A stretch of DNA of 44,681 nt, from positions 1 through 44,681 of the forward strand of contig JAACFA010000035.1 in the NCBI GenBank assembly GCA_009937625.1, read 5' to 3'. The DNA is from Gammaproteobacteria bacterium (GTDB taxonomy: Bacteria > Pseudomonadota > Gammaproteobacteria > GCA-001735895). Positions within the stretch are counted from its first letter, which is position 1. Each line of letters starts with the position of its first letter. Made by a program: the position numbers and the translations under genes. The notes beneath the pieces were generated by a model. The model did not search any database and was not told where the DNA came from. It saw only the letters and a list, made by a program, of their open reading frames with translations. Of the stretch, positions 35,663-44,681 are shown in pieces.

Positions 35663-37510
35663 TCAGGCGGCGCTACTGCGAGCAGCGCGCTTGCGTTCGT
35701 GCTCGAGCAACAGTTTCTTGCGAATGCGGATATTCTTCGGCGTTACCTCGACCAGCTCGTCGTCGTCGATAAACTCGAGCGCCTGCTCCAGCGTCATCCG
35801 CACCGGTTTGGTCAGGATCAGGTTTTCATCGGTGCCGGCAGCGCGGATATTGGTCAGCTGCTTGGCCTTGAGCGGGTTTACCACGAGATCGTTGGCGCGG
35901 CTGTGGATGCCAACCACCATGCCCTCGTAAACCGGTTCCGCGTGGCCGATCATCAGGCGTCCGCGCTCCTGCAGGTTGAACAGGGCGTAAGCCAGCGCCT
36001 TGCCGGTGGCGGTCGAAATCAAGACGCCGTTCTGGCGCTGACCGATGGCGCCATCGATCTTCGGCCCGTAGTGATCGAACACATGGTAAATCAGGCCGCT
36101 GCCAGAGCTTAAGGTCAGGAACTCGGCCTGGAAGCCGATCAGGCCGCGTGACGGAATCACGTAGTCTATGCGCACGCGGCCGTTGCCGTCGGGCAGCATA
36201 TCCTTGAGTTCGGCCTTGCGCTTGCCGAGCGCTTCCATCACCGCACCCTGGTTCTGTTCCTCGACATCGACGGTAAGCTGCTCGTAGGGTTCGCAGGCCT
36301 CGCCGTCGATTTCTCGAATAATGACTTCGGGCCGGGATACCGACAGCTCGAAACCCTCGCGCCGCATGTTTTCGATCAGGATACCGAGATGCAGCTCGCC
36401 GCGTCCGCTGACGCGAAACTTGTCGGCGTCCGCCAGCTGCTCCACGCGCAGCGCGACGTTATGCAGGCACTCGCGCTGCAGGCGTTCTTCGATCTGGCGC
36501 GAGGTCAGGAATTTCCCGTCCTGGCCGCAGAAGGGTGAACTGTTGACGCTGAAGGTCATGCTGACGGTGGGTTCGTCAACCGTCAGCGGCGGCAGCGCCT
36601 CGACCCGGTTTCGATCGCACAGGGTGTCGGAAATGAATAATGGATCGATGCCGGAGAACACGATGATGTCGCCGGCCTGGGCGGATTCGACCTCGATGCG
36701 CTGCAGCCCGTCGAAACCGAACAATTGCATCATGCGGCCGTCACGAAGCTTGCCCTCGGCATCGATTATCTTGATCGCGGTGTTGCGTGCGATCTGGCCC
36801 CGGGTAATGCGACCGATACCGAGTACGCCCTTGTAGCTGTCGTAGTCGAGGCTCGATACCTGCAACTGAAACGGGCCGTCTACCTCGACGCTGGGAGGCT
36901 CGACGTGTTCGATGATCGCCTCGAACAGCGGCGTCATATCGCCGCTGCGATCCTGGTCGTTGTCGCTGGCATAACCGTTAAGCGCCGAGGCGTAGATTAC
37001 CGGGAAGTCGAGCTGTTTTTCAGTGGCGCCGAGCCGGTCGAACAGATCGAATACCTGGTCGATGACCCAGTCGGGTCGCGCGCCGTTACGGTCGATTTTG
37101 TTGATCACGACGATCGGGGTAAAGCCCATGGCGAAGGCTTTTTGCGTGACGAAGCGGGTTTGCGGCATTGGCCCCTCGACCGCGTCCACCAGCAGCAGCA
37201 CCGAGTCGACCATCGACAGGATGCGTTCGACCTCGCCGCCGAAATCGGCGTGCCCCGGCGTATCGACGATATTGATGCGGAAGTCCTGGCCGCTACCCGT
37301 TTGTTGCCAGTTGATGGCGGTGTTCTTGGACAGGATCGTAATGCCACGTTCTTTCTCGAGCTCGTTCGAGTCCATGACGCGCTCGCTGTCGTCGGCGCGG
37401 CTGTCCAGCGTGCCGGACTGGCGCAGCAATTGATCGACCAGCGTGGTTTTTCCGTGGTCGACATGCGCGATGATTGCGATATTTCGCAGGTTGTCTCGTT
37501 GCGTGCTCAT
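35663..37510 (-). CDS. typA: Translational GTPase TypA/BipA
   Basis: [56 protein letters not shown], full TypA length 615 aa. Confidence 0.97.
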   Translation of the reverse strand: MSTQRDNLRNIAIIAHVDHGKTTLVDQLLRQSGTLDSRADDSERVMDSNELEKERGITILSKNTAINWQQTGSGQDFRINIVDTPGHADFGGEVERILSMVDSVLLLVDAVEGPMPQTRFVTQKAFAMGFTPIVVINKIDRNGARPDWVIDQVFDLFDRLGATEKQLDFPVIYASALNGYASDNDQDRSGDMTPLFEAIIEHVEPPSVEVDGPFQLQVSSLDYDSYKGVLGIGRITRGQIARNTAIKIIDAEGKLRDGRMMQLFGFDGLQRIEVESAQAGDIIVFSGIDPLFISDTLCDRNRVEALPPLTVDEPTVSMTFSVNSSPFCGQDGKFLTSRQIEERLQRECLHNVALRVEQLADADKFRVSGRGELHLGILIENMRREGFELSVSRPEVIIREIDGEACEPYEQLTVDVEEQNQGAVMEALGKRKAELKDMLPDGNGRVRIDYVIPSRGLIGFQAEFLTLSSGSGLIYHVFDHYGPKIDGAIGQRQNGVLISTATGKALAYALFNLQERGRLMIGHAEPVYEGMVVGIHSRANDLVVNPLKAKQLTNIRAAGTDENLILTKPVRMTLEQALEFIDDDELVEVTPKNIRIRKKLLLEHERKRAARSSAA

Positions 37511-37582
37511 AGGGGGATTACAGGGCAGGGTAAGGCGCGCGATTATAATGGTTTGGGGCTATTCCACAACCCCCCCAACGGG

Positions 37583-37655
37583 AGTCATTCCCGCGCAAGC
37601 GGGGATCCTGTGAGAGTGGCAGCGTTACGAGATTACCGCTTGCGCGGGAATGACT
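37583..37655. repeat. REP/BIME-like inverted pair
   Basis: agtcattcccgcgcaagcggggatcc ... gattaccgcttgcgcgggaatgact. Confidence 0.75.
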
Positions 37656-37695
37656 TGCGTCTGTGGCAGCCCGGTGCGGACACCGGAATGACTGG

Positions 37696-38163
37696 CTAGC
37701 CCAGTCCCTGCACCAGCTCCAGCATCGCCTGCGCGTGGCCCTTGGCTTTCACCTTGTAGTCGACGTGTGCCAGCTTGCCCTGCTTGTCGATGACAAAGGT
37801 CGAACGACCGATGCCCATGTAGGTTCTACCCATGAACTTGCGTTCACCCCAGGTGCCGTAAAGTTCACACAGTTCGCCGCCGGTATCGGCCAGTAGCTTG
37901 ACCTTGAGGTCGTGCTTGTTGATGAATTTCTGGTGTTTTTCGCAACTGTCCTTGCTCACACCAAGCACCACGGTATCGGCGGCGCCGAACTGGTCGATGA
38001 GGCCGGTAAACTCGTTGGCCTCGACGGTGCAGCCCGGGGTATCGTCCTTGGGATAAAAATAAAGCACGACATTCTTGCTGCCGCGGAATTGCGCGAGGCT
38101 GATCTCGTCGCCGTTCTGATCGATCGAGGTGAAATCGGGAGCGAGCTGATTCTGTTCAAGCAT
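37696..38163 (-). CDS. bcp: Thioredoxin-dependent peroxiredoxin (Bcp/PrxQ)
   Basis: VVLYFYPKDDTPGCTVEANEFTGLIDQFGAADTVVLGVSKDSCEKHQKFINKHDL. Confidence 0.96.
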   Translation of the reverse strand: MLEQNQLAPDFTSIDQNGDEISLAQFRGSKNVVLYFYPKDDTPGCTVEANEFTGLIDQFGAADTVVLGVSKDSCEKHQKFINKHDLKVKLLADTGGELCELYGTWGERKFMGRTYMGIGRSTFVIDKQGKLAHVDYKVKAKGHAQAMLELVQGLG

Positions 38164-38404
38164 AGGGAGCGTCCGTTATGAATGGTAAGCGATGGAAACG
38201 AGCGCCAATGATAAGAGAGCCTCCGCCAAACATCAAAGCACAAGCCGTAGGGTTAATTGCCGCGGCTAGATCTTGCTCGATCCGTCACGGCCCCTGAGGA
38301 AACAGATTACCCGGGCCACCGGGAGAATCCCGGGCCCGGGTGTCGTCTCTGGCGCCCTCGGTAAGACTTCGAGAAACCGAGATTACGGCGACCGACGCCG
38401 ACCC

Positions 38405-38863
38405 TTAGTGGTAAATGGCGGCCGTAGTGTTGCTTTCGGGCGGATTCGACAGGTAGAAATCGACCTCGATGGCGTCGAAATGAGTTACCGACAGTGGTTT
38501 TGTCACCTTGCATTCGATGGCTTCCTGCAGGCCCTCGGCGTCCATCCAGCAGTCGAAATATTCTTCTCTGATCACCGCGCCCATGGTATCGAGGAATTTG
38601 ACGCGGGCATTGAATTGCGCAAGGTCCTGGCCGCTGCCATTAGAAAACATGACGTTGATGGTGCCGTTGCCCTCGCTATCGGTGACGACGTTCATGTAAC
38701 CGTAAGCCTGTTCGATGGGGCCAAGCTGTGCATCCACCATCCTGGCATCGGCGTGAAATTCGAACGGGTGCGAGGCCGCGGTGGCCGGCTGCGAGCACAG
38801 TAGCGACACGAAAAGCACTGCCAGCACCTGGAAATATGAGCTTTGAATTGACATTTGATTCAC
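38405..38863 (-). CDS. Hypothetical secreted protein, 152 aa
   Basis: Signal-peptide-like N-terminus (VLAVLFVSLLCSQPATAASH). Confidence 0.6.
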   Translation of the reverse strand: MNQMSIQSSYFQVLAVLFVSLLCSQPATAASHPFEFHADARMVDAQLGPIEQAYGYMNVVTDSEGNGTINVMFSNGSGQDLAQFNARVKFLDTMGAVIREEYFDCWMDAEGLQEAIECKVTKPLSVTHFDAIEVDFYLSNPPESNTTAAIYH

Positions 38864-38967
38864 CTTTATCTGCGCGGTTTCTGTTTCGATGAACAGATTT
38901 ATACCGGGGTGCTGTGAAAAATCGGTGAAAAACAGAAATTACTTTGCCGTTTGACCCTGAACTCCTG

Positions 38968-39714
38968 TCAGAGGCCACCCAGCGCGGTGACGATAATGTA
39001 AACGCCGAGCGCCAGTAGCGCGATAAAAAACACCTTTCTGAACAGCGATTCGGAAATAACCCTTCGAATGCGCTGGCCCAGCAGCATCCCGATGACCGCC
39101 GGGAGCAATGCCAGCGCCGAGTAGGCGCCGAGTTCCAGGTCGAGCAGGGCGTTACCCTGCAGGGCCACCGCAAGCGCCAGTGTCGACAGGGTAAACAGCA
39201 TACCCATCGCCTGGATTAACGCGTTGCGATCGAATCCAAGCGCCTGCAGGTAGAGGACGCCGGGCACCACGAACGATCCAGTCATGCCGGTTAGAGTCCC
39301 GTTTACCAGGCCCAGCAGCGGTCCGAGCCAGCTCGCCTGGCGCGTCGAAATCGACAATCGAAACCCGACCAGGCTGACGACCGAGTAGGCCGTGAGCAGG
39401 GTACCCAGCAGCGCGGAAAGCAGCGACAACTGCAGGTGGTTGAGCGCCTGCGCCCCGAACCAGATACTGAGCGTGGCTGCCAGCAGGAATGGCCATGTCC
39501 GCTGCAGGATAAGCCTGGCGTAACCGCCGACCATGGCCTGCCAGAGGTTGGTGACAAACGATGGTACCAGTAGCAGGGCCATCGCCGTCGGCAGATCGAT
39601 CGCCACGGTCAGTATCGCGAGGCTGACGGTAGGGAGGCCCAGGCCGATAACGCCCTTGACCAGGCCCGCGAGCAGGAAGGTCGCCAGAATCAGAACAACG
39701 GTGGCGTCAATCAT
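38968..39714 (-). CDS. TSUP (TauE/SafE) family permease
   Basis: LVKGVIGLGLPTVSLAILTVAIDLPTAMALLLVPSFVTNLWQA ... GLVNGTLTGMTGSFVVPGVLYLQALG. Confidence 0.93.
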   Translation of the reverse strand: MIDATVVLILATFLLAGLVKGVIGLGLPTVSLAILTVAIDLPTAMALLLVPSFVTNLWQAMVGGYARLILQRTWPFLLAATLSIWFGAQALNHLQLSLLSALLGTLLTAYSVVSLVGFRLSISTRQASWLGPLLGLVNGTLTGMTGSFVVPGVLYLQALGFDRNALIQAMGMLFTLSTLALAVALQGNALLDLELGAYSALALLPAVIGMLLGQRIRRVISESLFRKVFFIALLALGVYIIVTALGGL

Positions 39715-39882
39715 CCCGGGACGCGACCTGTTTCAGGGCAGGTCGCGGATCAACAAACCGCTCGGGAATCGCCGGAATCGAGGTAAACATTCTTTTGTTA
39801 TCACCAACTATACATCGTTCCCAGAACGCCTCGCCTCGGCAGCCGACGGGACGCGAGACGGTTTGCCGATCCGATCTCGTGG

Positions 39883-40326
39883 TTACGATCTATTCTGGGA
39901 CCAGAAACTGTGGAGCACGATTTGAGCCGTGCTCGGGTTATCCCCGGGCATTTCAAGAATCATTTCGATCAGCTTTCTTTCGCCGGGCGAGCCGACGTAA
40001 CCTTCGACATCCCTGGTCCGGTAGGCCATGGCCCAGTCACCAAACTGGCGGCTCTCGATGGCCTCCCGGGACACCAGAATGATCCCGCTGTGCAGTTCGT
40101 CTTCCTGAATTATCTTATAGATGATATCGACATTATCCCTCGGACCTTCAATGTATTGCATGAAGTTGCCACCGATGTAAAGCAGGATGCCGGTAACGCC
40201 ATATCCCTTGTTTCGTTCCCGTGCCCGTCTTAACAGGTAATCGATCTCCTCATGACTCAAAAGCCGTACGGCTGACGAAACGTAAACAAGCGAATCTAGA
40301 TTTTCGTCAGACATCTCTACACCCAA
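39883..40326 (-). CDS. BLUF-domain photoreceptor protein
   Basis: LVYVSSAV...ARERNKGYGVTGILLYIGGNFMQYIEGPRDNVDIIYKII; flavin-contacting Tyr, Asn and Gln positions present. Confidence 0.93.
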   Translation of the reverse strand: MGVEMSDENLDSLVYVSSAVRLLSHEEIDYLLRRARERNKGYGVTGILLYIGGNFMQYIEGPRDNVDIIYKIIQEDELHSGIILVSREAIESRQFGDWAMAYRTRDVEGYVGSPGERKLIEMILEMPGDNPSTAQIVLHSFWSQNRS

Positions 40327-40474
40327 AGCTCATATCAGCGGCCTGGCTTTAACCCTCGAAGGATGTTAAATGACATTAACTCATTGATATAAAATAACTT
40401 TTTAACCCTAAGACTGTTCTTCTGTCAACCTGAACAAGCTATCTTAACAGAGTATTCGTGTTGCCTGAATGCGG

Positions 40475-41461
40475 CTAGCGGTAGCACCAGTACTTGACTG
40501 CCTGGCGGTCGAGGAACGCCTCGGCTTCCTTGCCCTGCAGCATCGCTAGCGTGGACAGGATGCCGGCCTCGGTGCAGGTAGCCGCGGCCACCGTCACCGA
40601 GAGCGGGGACTCGGTGTTGGGCCAGCCGGTATTCGGATTCAGGATGTGCCCGTAGCGTTTGCCATTGTGCAGGATGAACTTGAATACGTCGCCGCTGGTG
40701 GCGAGCGCGCCGCGCTTGAGTTGGATCACCGCGTTCGCGTCACCCGCGCGGTGCGGGTTTTCGATGCCGGTCATCCAGGCCGAGCCGTCCGCCAGCGGCC
40801 GGCGGGCGTGGCAGTCGCCGCCAAAATTCACCAGGAAACTGTCGTCGGTGTTACGGGATAAGAGGCGCAGCGCGGAGTCGACGGCATACTCCTTGCCGAT
40901 GCCGCCGAAATCGATTTCCATGCCCGGGGGCAGCGTCAGGTAGGGTTTGTCCCAGGTGACTTTTTGCCAGCCGATGTGGGGCAGCAGGCGGTCGATTTCG
41001 GGCTGTGTCGGTATGCGTCCGCCATCGACGAACTTCCAGGCGCGGCGCAGAATGCCGGATGTGATATCGAACCAGCCGTCGCTCAGGTCGTAGCAGTTTT
41101 GCGCGAAGTCGAGCATGAGCGCGGTTTCGGCGTCGACTTCGATACGCCCGGCGCCGCTATTGATTTGATGGACGATATTGTCGTTGCGATAGCGGCTGAA
41201 TTTTTGCTCGATACGCAGCGCTTCGTTTTGCGCCAGTTCCAGCAATTCCCGCGCTGATGCCTTGCTGTTTCCTTCGAGCAGGACTTCGCAGGGACTGGCC
41301 ATGCATTGAAACCGGCCGACCCACAATTTTCCGCGTCTGCTGATGCTCAAGGATTTCGTCACTGCCGTCGATACCGCCGTCGTTTGCGAACACACGCTCT
41401 CGGCCAATGGCGGGCGGCGCTCCGATGAGGTGCATTTTAGCGCCGCATCGGCCCGGGGCAA
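40475..41461 (-). CDS. apbE: FAD:protein FMN transferase (ApbE family)
   Basis: FSRYRNDNIVHQINSGAG, DGWFDITSGILRRAW, MEIDFGGIGKEYAVD, LVNFGGDCHA; true start likely internal. Confidence 0.92.
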   Translation of the reverse strand: MPRADAALKCTSSERRPPLAESVCSQTTAVSTAVTKSLSISRRGKLWVGRFQCMASPCEVLLEGNSKASARELLELAQNEALRIEQKFSRYRNDNIVHQINSGAGRIEVDAETALMLDFAQNCYDLSDGWFDITSGILRRAWKFVDGGRIPTQPEIDRLLPHIGWQKVTWDKPYLTLPPGMEIDFGGIGKEYAVDSALRLLSRNTDDSFLVNFGGDCHARRPLADGSAWMTGIENPHRAGDANAVIQLKRGALATSGDVFKFILHNGKRYGHILNPNTGWPNTESPLSVTVAAATCTEAGILSTLAMLQGKEAEAFLDRQAVKYWCYR

Positions 41462-41477
41462 AATCGGTTATGGCGCG

Positions 41478-42683
41478 TTACCACCTGAACGAGTAGTTGA
41501 ACTGGACGATCGTGGCTTCCACGGTCGGGTACAGGTCCTGCTGGGCCAGTTGCCCGAAGGCTTCGGATGGCGACGAGTCTCCCTCCTGCTCGTATAGCTC
41601 CAGGCGGAACGACCACGAGCTTTGCTCGTCGATCTGTCTACCGAACTTGAAGCCGACGGTAGTAGCTTCCATTTCACCCAGGCGATAGTCGGCGCTGGCA
41701 TCACTCGGAAGCTCGCCGTCGCGCAGGAAGTAATAATAGAAATCGGCTTCAGATTGCTCGTACCAGCGCAGACGCGGTTGAAAATAATAGCCGTTGTCGA
41801 GGGTCCAGCGGTAGCTGAAGTCGAAGGTGTTCGAATCGACCCCCCAATCGTCCGTCATGAAACGGTACGACGCGGTGAAGATATCCTTGTTGGTAAGAAT
41901 CTTCTTGTACTTGCCGTAGATACTCTGCCGCGAGCGCGAATCGGGGCGGCTTTCGAACAACTGGTTGATCGGTTCGCCGGTAACATTATCGACCTCACTG
42001 ACGAACTTGTAGGGATCGGTCAGGTAGCCATCGGCTTCGCTCAGCGACAGGTTTACCTGGAACAGGCTGGAGCGATCGATTACCTGGGTAACCCCGAGCA
42101 AGAAATCGACGACGGTCCTGGTATCGGTATTATTTTTATCCTGCGCCAGCATATCGGTCAACGGTTCGGGCGCGCCGCCCACCGGGTCGATGTCATCGAA
42201 CTCGACATTGACGCCATAGGACCAGGTCGTATTCTTCTGGTTGGTATCGCGCTGCCACATGGCGTTGCCGCTGAGGGAGGTAAAATCGTATTCCTTCGAA
42301 AGCTTTTCCCAGTTCATGCTGAAGCTGACGCGAGTATCCTTGAAAGTGTCGTCTAACGGGGTCTCGTTGGGCGCGACCTGGTAGCTCCCGTTACCCGACG
42401 GACGGATAAAGGTCTGCACCATAGTAGAGGGCACGGCACCGCTAGCCGACGCGCCGGTCAGGCTGTCGAGCACCAGCTTCATGGTTAGAGATTCGTCGTC
42501 GCCGAGATCCCTGGTGCCGCTGATAACCGGCTCGAAAGCCTCGACGCGATCGTCGGATTCACTGTAGAACAGCACCGCGGTGTCGACATCCCAGTCGCCC
42601 TCTTCGGCCTGCACCGGCGCACCCAGCAGCGAGCAGGTTGCTGCGGACAACAAACCTGCAACCTTTTTTTTGCTTAGTTGCAT
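41478..42683 (-). CDS. DUF3570-like outer-membrane beta-barrel protein
   Basis: Signal-like N-terminus, amphipathic strands, C-terminal ...VQFNYSFRW aromatic end. Confidence 0.85.
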   Translation of the reverse strand: MQLSKKKVAGLLSAATCSLLGAPVQAEEGDWDVDTAVLFYSESDDRVEAFEPVISGTRDLGDDESLTMKLVLDSLTGASASGAVPSTMVQTFIRPSGNGSYQVAPNETPLDDTFKDTRVSFSMNWEKLSKEYDFTSLSGNAMWQRDTNQKNTTWSYGVNVEFDDIDPVGGAPEPLTDMLAQDKNNTDTRTVVDFLLGVTQVIDRSSLFQVNLSLSEADGYLTDPYKFVSEVDNVTGEPINQLFESRPDSRSRQSIYGKYKKILTNKDIFTASYRFMTDDWGVDSNTFDFSYRWTLDNGYYFQPRLRWYEQSEADFYYYFLRDGELPSDASADYRLGEMEATTVGFKFGRQIDEQSSWSFRLELYEQEGDSSPSEAFGQLAQQDLYPTVEATIVQFNYSFRW

Positions 42684-42895
42684 CCACAGCCCCCGCCAGC
42701 AAATCCCTGTCCGCCGCTGGAGGCTTCCTTACTGAAGTAAATGTGTTCGTCGAAGGCAAGATCGAGCGCATCCGCATTCATCAGCATGTCCTCGCGCGCC
42801 AGCAAATCGCGTTCCCAGGGTTTGACGCCGAGCGAAGAACAACCGCTTGCGATCAACGCGCCGCATAAGATGAGGCTATGGCACTTGATATTCAT
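42674..42895 (-). CDS. DUF4266-like small lipoprotein with Gly/Cys-rich C-terminus
   Basis: Lipobox LIASGC; VKPWERDLLAREDML; C-terminal SSGGQGFAGGGCGCN. Confidence 0.88.
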   Translation of the reverse strand: MNIKCHSLILCGALIASGCSSLGVKPWERDLLAREDMLMNADALDLAFDEHIYFSKEASSGGQGFAGGGCGCN

Positions 42896-43312
42896 AGTAA
42901 TTCCTCGATTTCACGTTCGTACTTTTCGATGTCCTTGGTGTAGAAGCCGATGTGCTTCTTAACCACCTTGCCGGAGGCGTCTATCAGGTACGAGGTCGGC
43001 ATGCCCTCGACCTTGAATTCTTCGGCGATCCGCCTTCACCTTGCTCAGAAAGCGATGCATGGCCTCGGATTCCGCATCCAGGTTAACCGTGACTACGGTA
43101 AAGGCATCGGCCGGGTATTTGGTTAGCAACTGGTTCATCCAGGGGAATGATCTCTGGCAGGGCTTGCACCAGGACGCCCAGAAGTCGAGGTAGAGCACCT
43201 TGCCGTGGTAACTCGAAAGGTCGAGTTGTTTGATGTCATAAATCTCGGCCCTGGCCGGAATTGCCGCCAGCAGCAACAGCAAGAAAATCGGTTTCATGAG
43301 ATGTCTCGTCAC
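42892..43312 (-). pseudogene. Thioredoxin/TlpA-like protein, frame disrupted
   Basis: DFWASWCKPCQRSFPWMNQLL in ORF 42959-43312; after FLSKVKAD the frame is lost, and another frame resumes IAEEFKVEGMPTSYLIDASGKVVKKHIGFYTKDIEKYEREIEELL* up to the DUF4266 start. Confidence 0.8.
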
Positions 43313-43369
43313 GTTATTTTCCTATTTGACACTAACGGCAATACTAGTGTTCCCCGCGTTAACGGTTTG

Positions 43370-44607
43370 TTAATCCGGGAACCGGACTTTCGCGATCATG
43401 CCGCCCGCGGGATTGGGCGCCAGTTCCAGCCCCCAGCCCTGGTAATCGCAGATTAGCTTGGAGATGTAGAGTCCGACCCCGTAGCCCTGACTGTTTTGCC
43501 CGCGATAGCCGAAATCGAAGATGTTTTGCAGGGATTCGCTGTCGATGCCGATACCGCTGTCGGTTATCGTCAGCAGCGACGCCTGCATGTCGATTCTGAT
43601 CGAGCTCTGCTGTCCGTGCTTAACCCCGTTTTTGATCAGGTTGGTCAGGACCACGGTAATTAGCGTCCTGTCGGTTTCGAGAACAATTTCATCGGCGAGC
43701 CGGTTTTCGACAGCGATCTGCTTGGCGTCGAGTTCGAGGCCCAGACTTTCGATGATTTCGTCGACCAGCGGTCGCAGTGCAATCCGCTCGCCCGTGTTGC
43801 GGGTCGGTTGGTCGCGGGTTACGGCCAGCAGCGCGTGAATCATATTGGCCATGTTGGCCGAGGCACGCTGGATCTTTTCCAGGTGAGGCACGGTCTCGGG
43901 GTCGTCGTGGCGGCTGGAAATCAGGTCTGCCGAGGTTTGCACGATAGTCAGCGGCGAGCGCAGCTCGTGGCTTGCCATCGCCGCGAAAGCCATTTGTTTT
44001 TCGACGTAGGAATCCATTTTTCGGGTGTAGGAGTCGAAAGCCTGCGCAATTCTGCCGACCTCGTCGTCTGCGAAGCGATCGCTGAGGCGAACACCACGCT
44101 CTGTGCGATCGGGCCGGACAGCTTCTTGCTCAAAATCCTGGAGATGACAAACACGACGACTAGCAGCACCACCCAGGCAACGCTCAGGATAATTTCGAGC
44201 ATTGCCTCGGAGCGTTCGATTTCGGTAACGTCGTGTCGAATGTAAACCCGATCGTCGCCAACCGAAGCTACCGTGACGTGGTAAGCCTTGTCGTCGATCT
44301 TGATGTCATGATGCACGCCCGCGTCGAGTTCGGCGAGGTAGTCCGAAATCGGCTGCGTCTGCTGTCGGCTTTCCAGGTATATGCTCAGGCTAGCCGAGCG
44401 CGGCAGCGGGGCAGACGGGTTCTTTGCCAGCAATTCCCGGATGTTCTGCAGTTCGTATTCGGTTTGCCTGGCGAGCAGGTCGTCTTCGAGTATTTCGTTC
44501 GAGTAGTAGACGACGAGGGTTAGCAGCGACAGAAAAAACACCGATGCCAGCAGAAAACTGACCATGATTCTGCGAAACAGCGGTGAGCCGCCGAGCAACG
44601 ATTTCAC
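43370..44607 (-). pseudogene. Sensor histidine kinase, frame disrupted inside the HAMP region
   Basis: ORF 43948-44607 has TM, sensor, TM and RILSKKLSGPIA; another frame resumes ERGVRLSDRFADDEVGRIAQAFDSYTRKMDSYVEKQMAFAAMASHELRSPLTIV... through GYGVGLYISKLI. Confidence 0.82.
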
Positions 44608-44681
44608 CGCGCTTCGCTCCCGATACGATAACCAACGCCGTGGATGGTATGGATCAGTTCGCTGTCGAAAGGCTTGTCGAT
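44604..44681 (-). CDS. OmpR-family response regulator C-terminus, truncated by window edge
   Basis: Reverse translation ...IDKPFDSELIHTIHGVGYRIGSEAR*; GVGYR winged-helix end; stop overlaps the kinase GTG start. Confidence 0.8.
   Translation of the reverse strand: MDKPFDSELIHTIHGVGYRIGSEAR

Noticed and set aside
1-44681. CRISPR arrays, rRNA, tRNA, prophage or transposase genes
   Set aside because: No regularly spaced repeats, no tRNA-like TPsiC/cloverleaf stretches and no transposase or phage motifs noticed by eye; a tRNAscan/CRISPR run would be needed to exclude short elements formally.

Overview
This 44.7 kb window is GC-rich and bacterial; proteobacterial origin is inferred. The centre (about 6.8-33.1 kb) reads as a methylated-amine / one-carbon locus. 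It contains a trimethylamine monooxygenase (tmm), a DUF1989-GcvT fusion matching TMAO demethylase (tdm), a type III glutamine-synthetase-like gamma-glutamylmethylamide synthetase (gmaS-like), and a second divergent GS-like enzyme. It also has two differently built split glutamate-synthase / N-methylglutamate-synthase-like modules (mgs/glx type), two Amt transporters each followed by a small single-TM protein, folD and fhs. The second synthase module ends in an unusual fusion of a GltD-like FAD/NAD(P) reductase with a degenerate GltB FMN barrel that lacks the 3Fe-4S cysteine loop. The flanks carry a Cache-HAMP class III cyclase, a fused indolepyruvate:ferredoxin oxidoreductase with a divergent Lrp regulator, a GATase1/GGCT pair, typA, bcp, a TSUP permease, a BLUF protein and a DUF3570-DUF4266-thioredoxin-ApbE-two-component cluster. 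Three genes (the second mgsA-like gene, the thioredoxin and the histidine kinase) are each broken by an apparent internal loss of roughly 30-40 nt. No rRNA, tRNA, CRISPR or transposase gene was recognised. All family calls come from reading motifs and remembered homologs; no database search was run.
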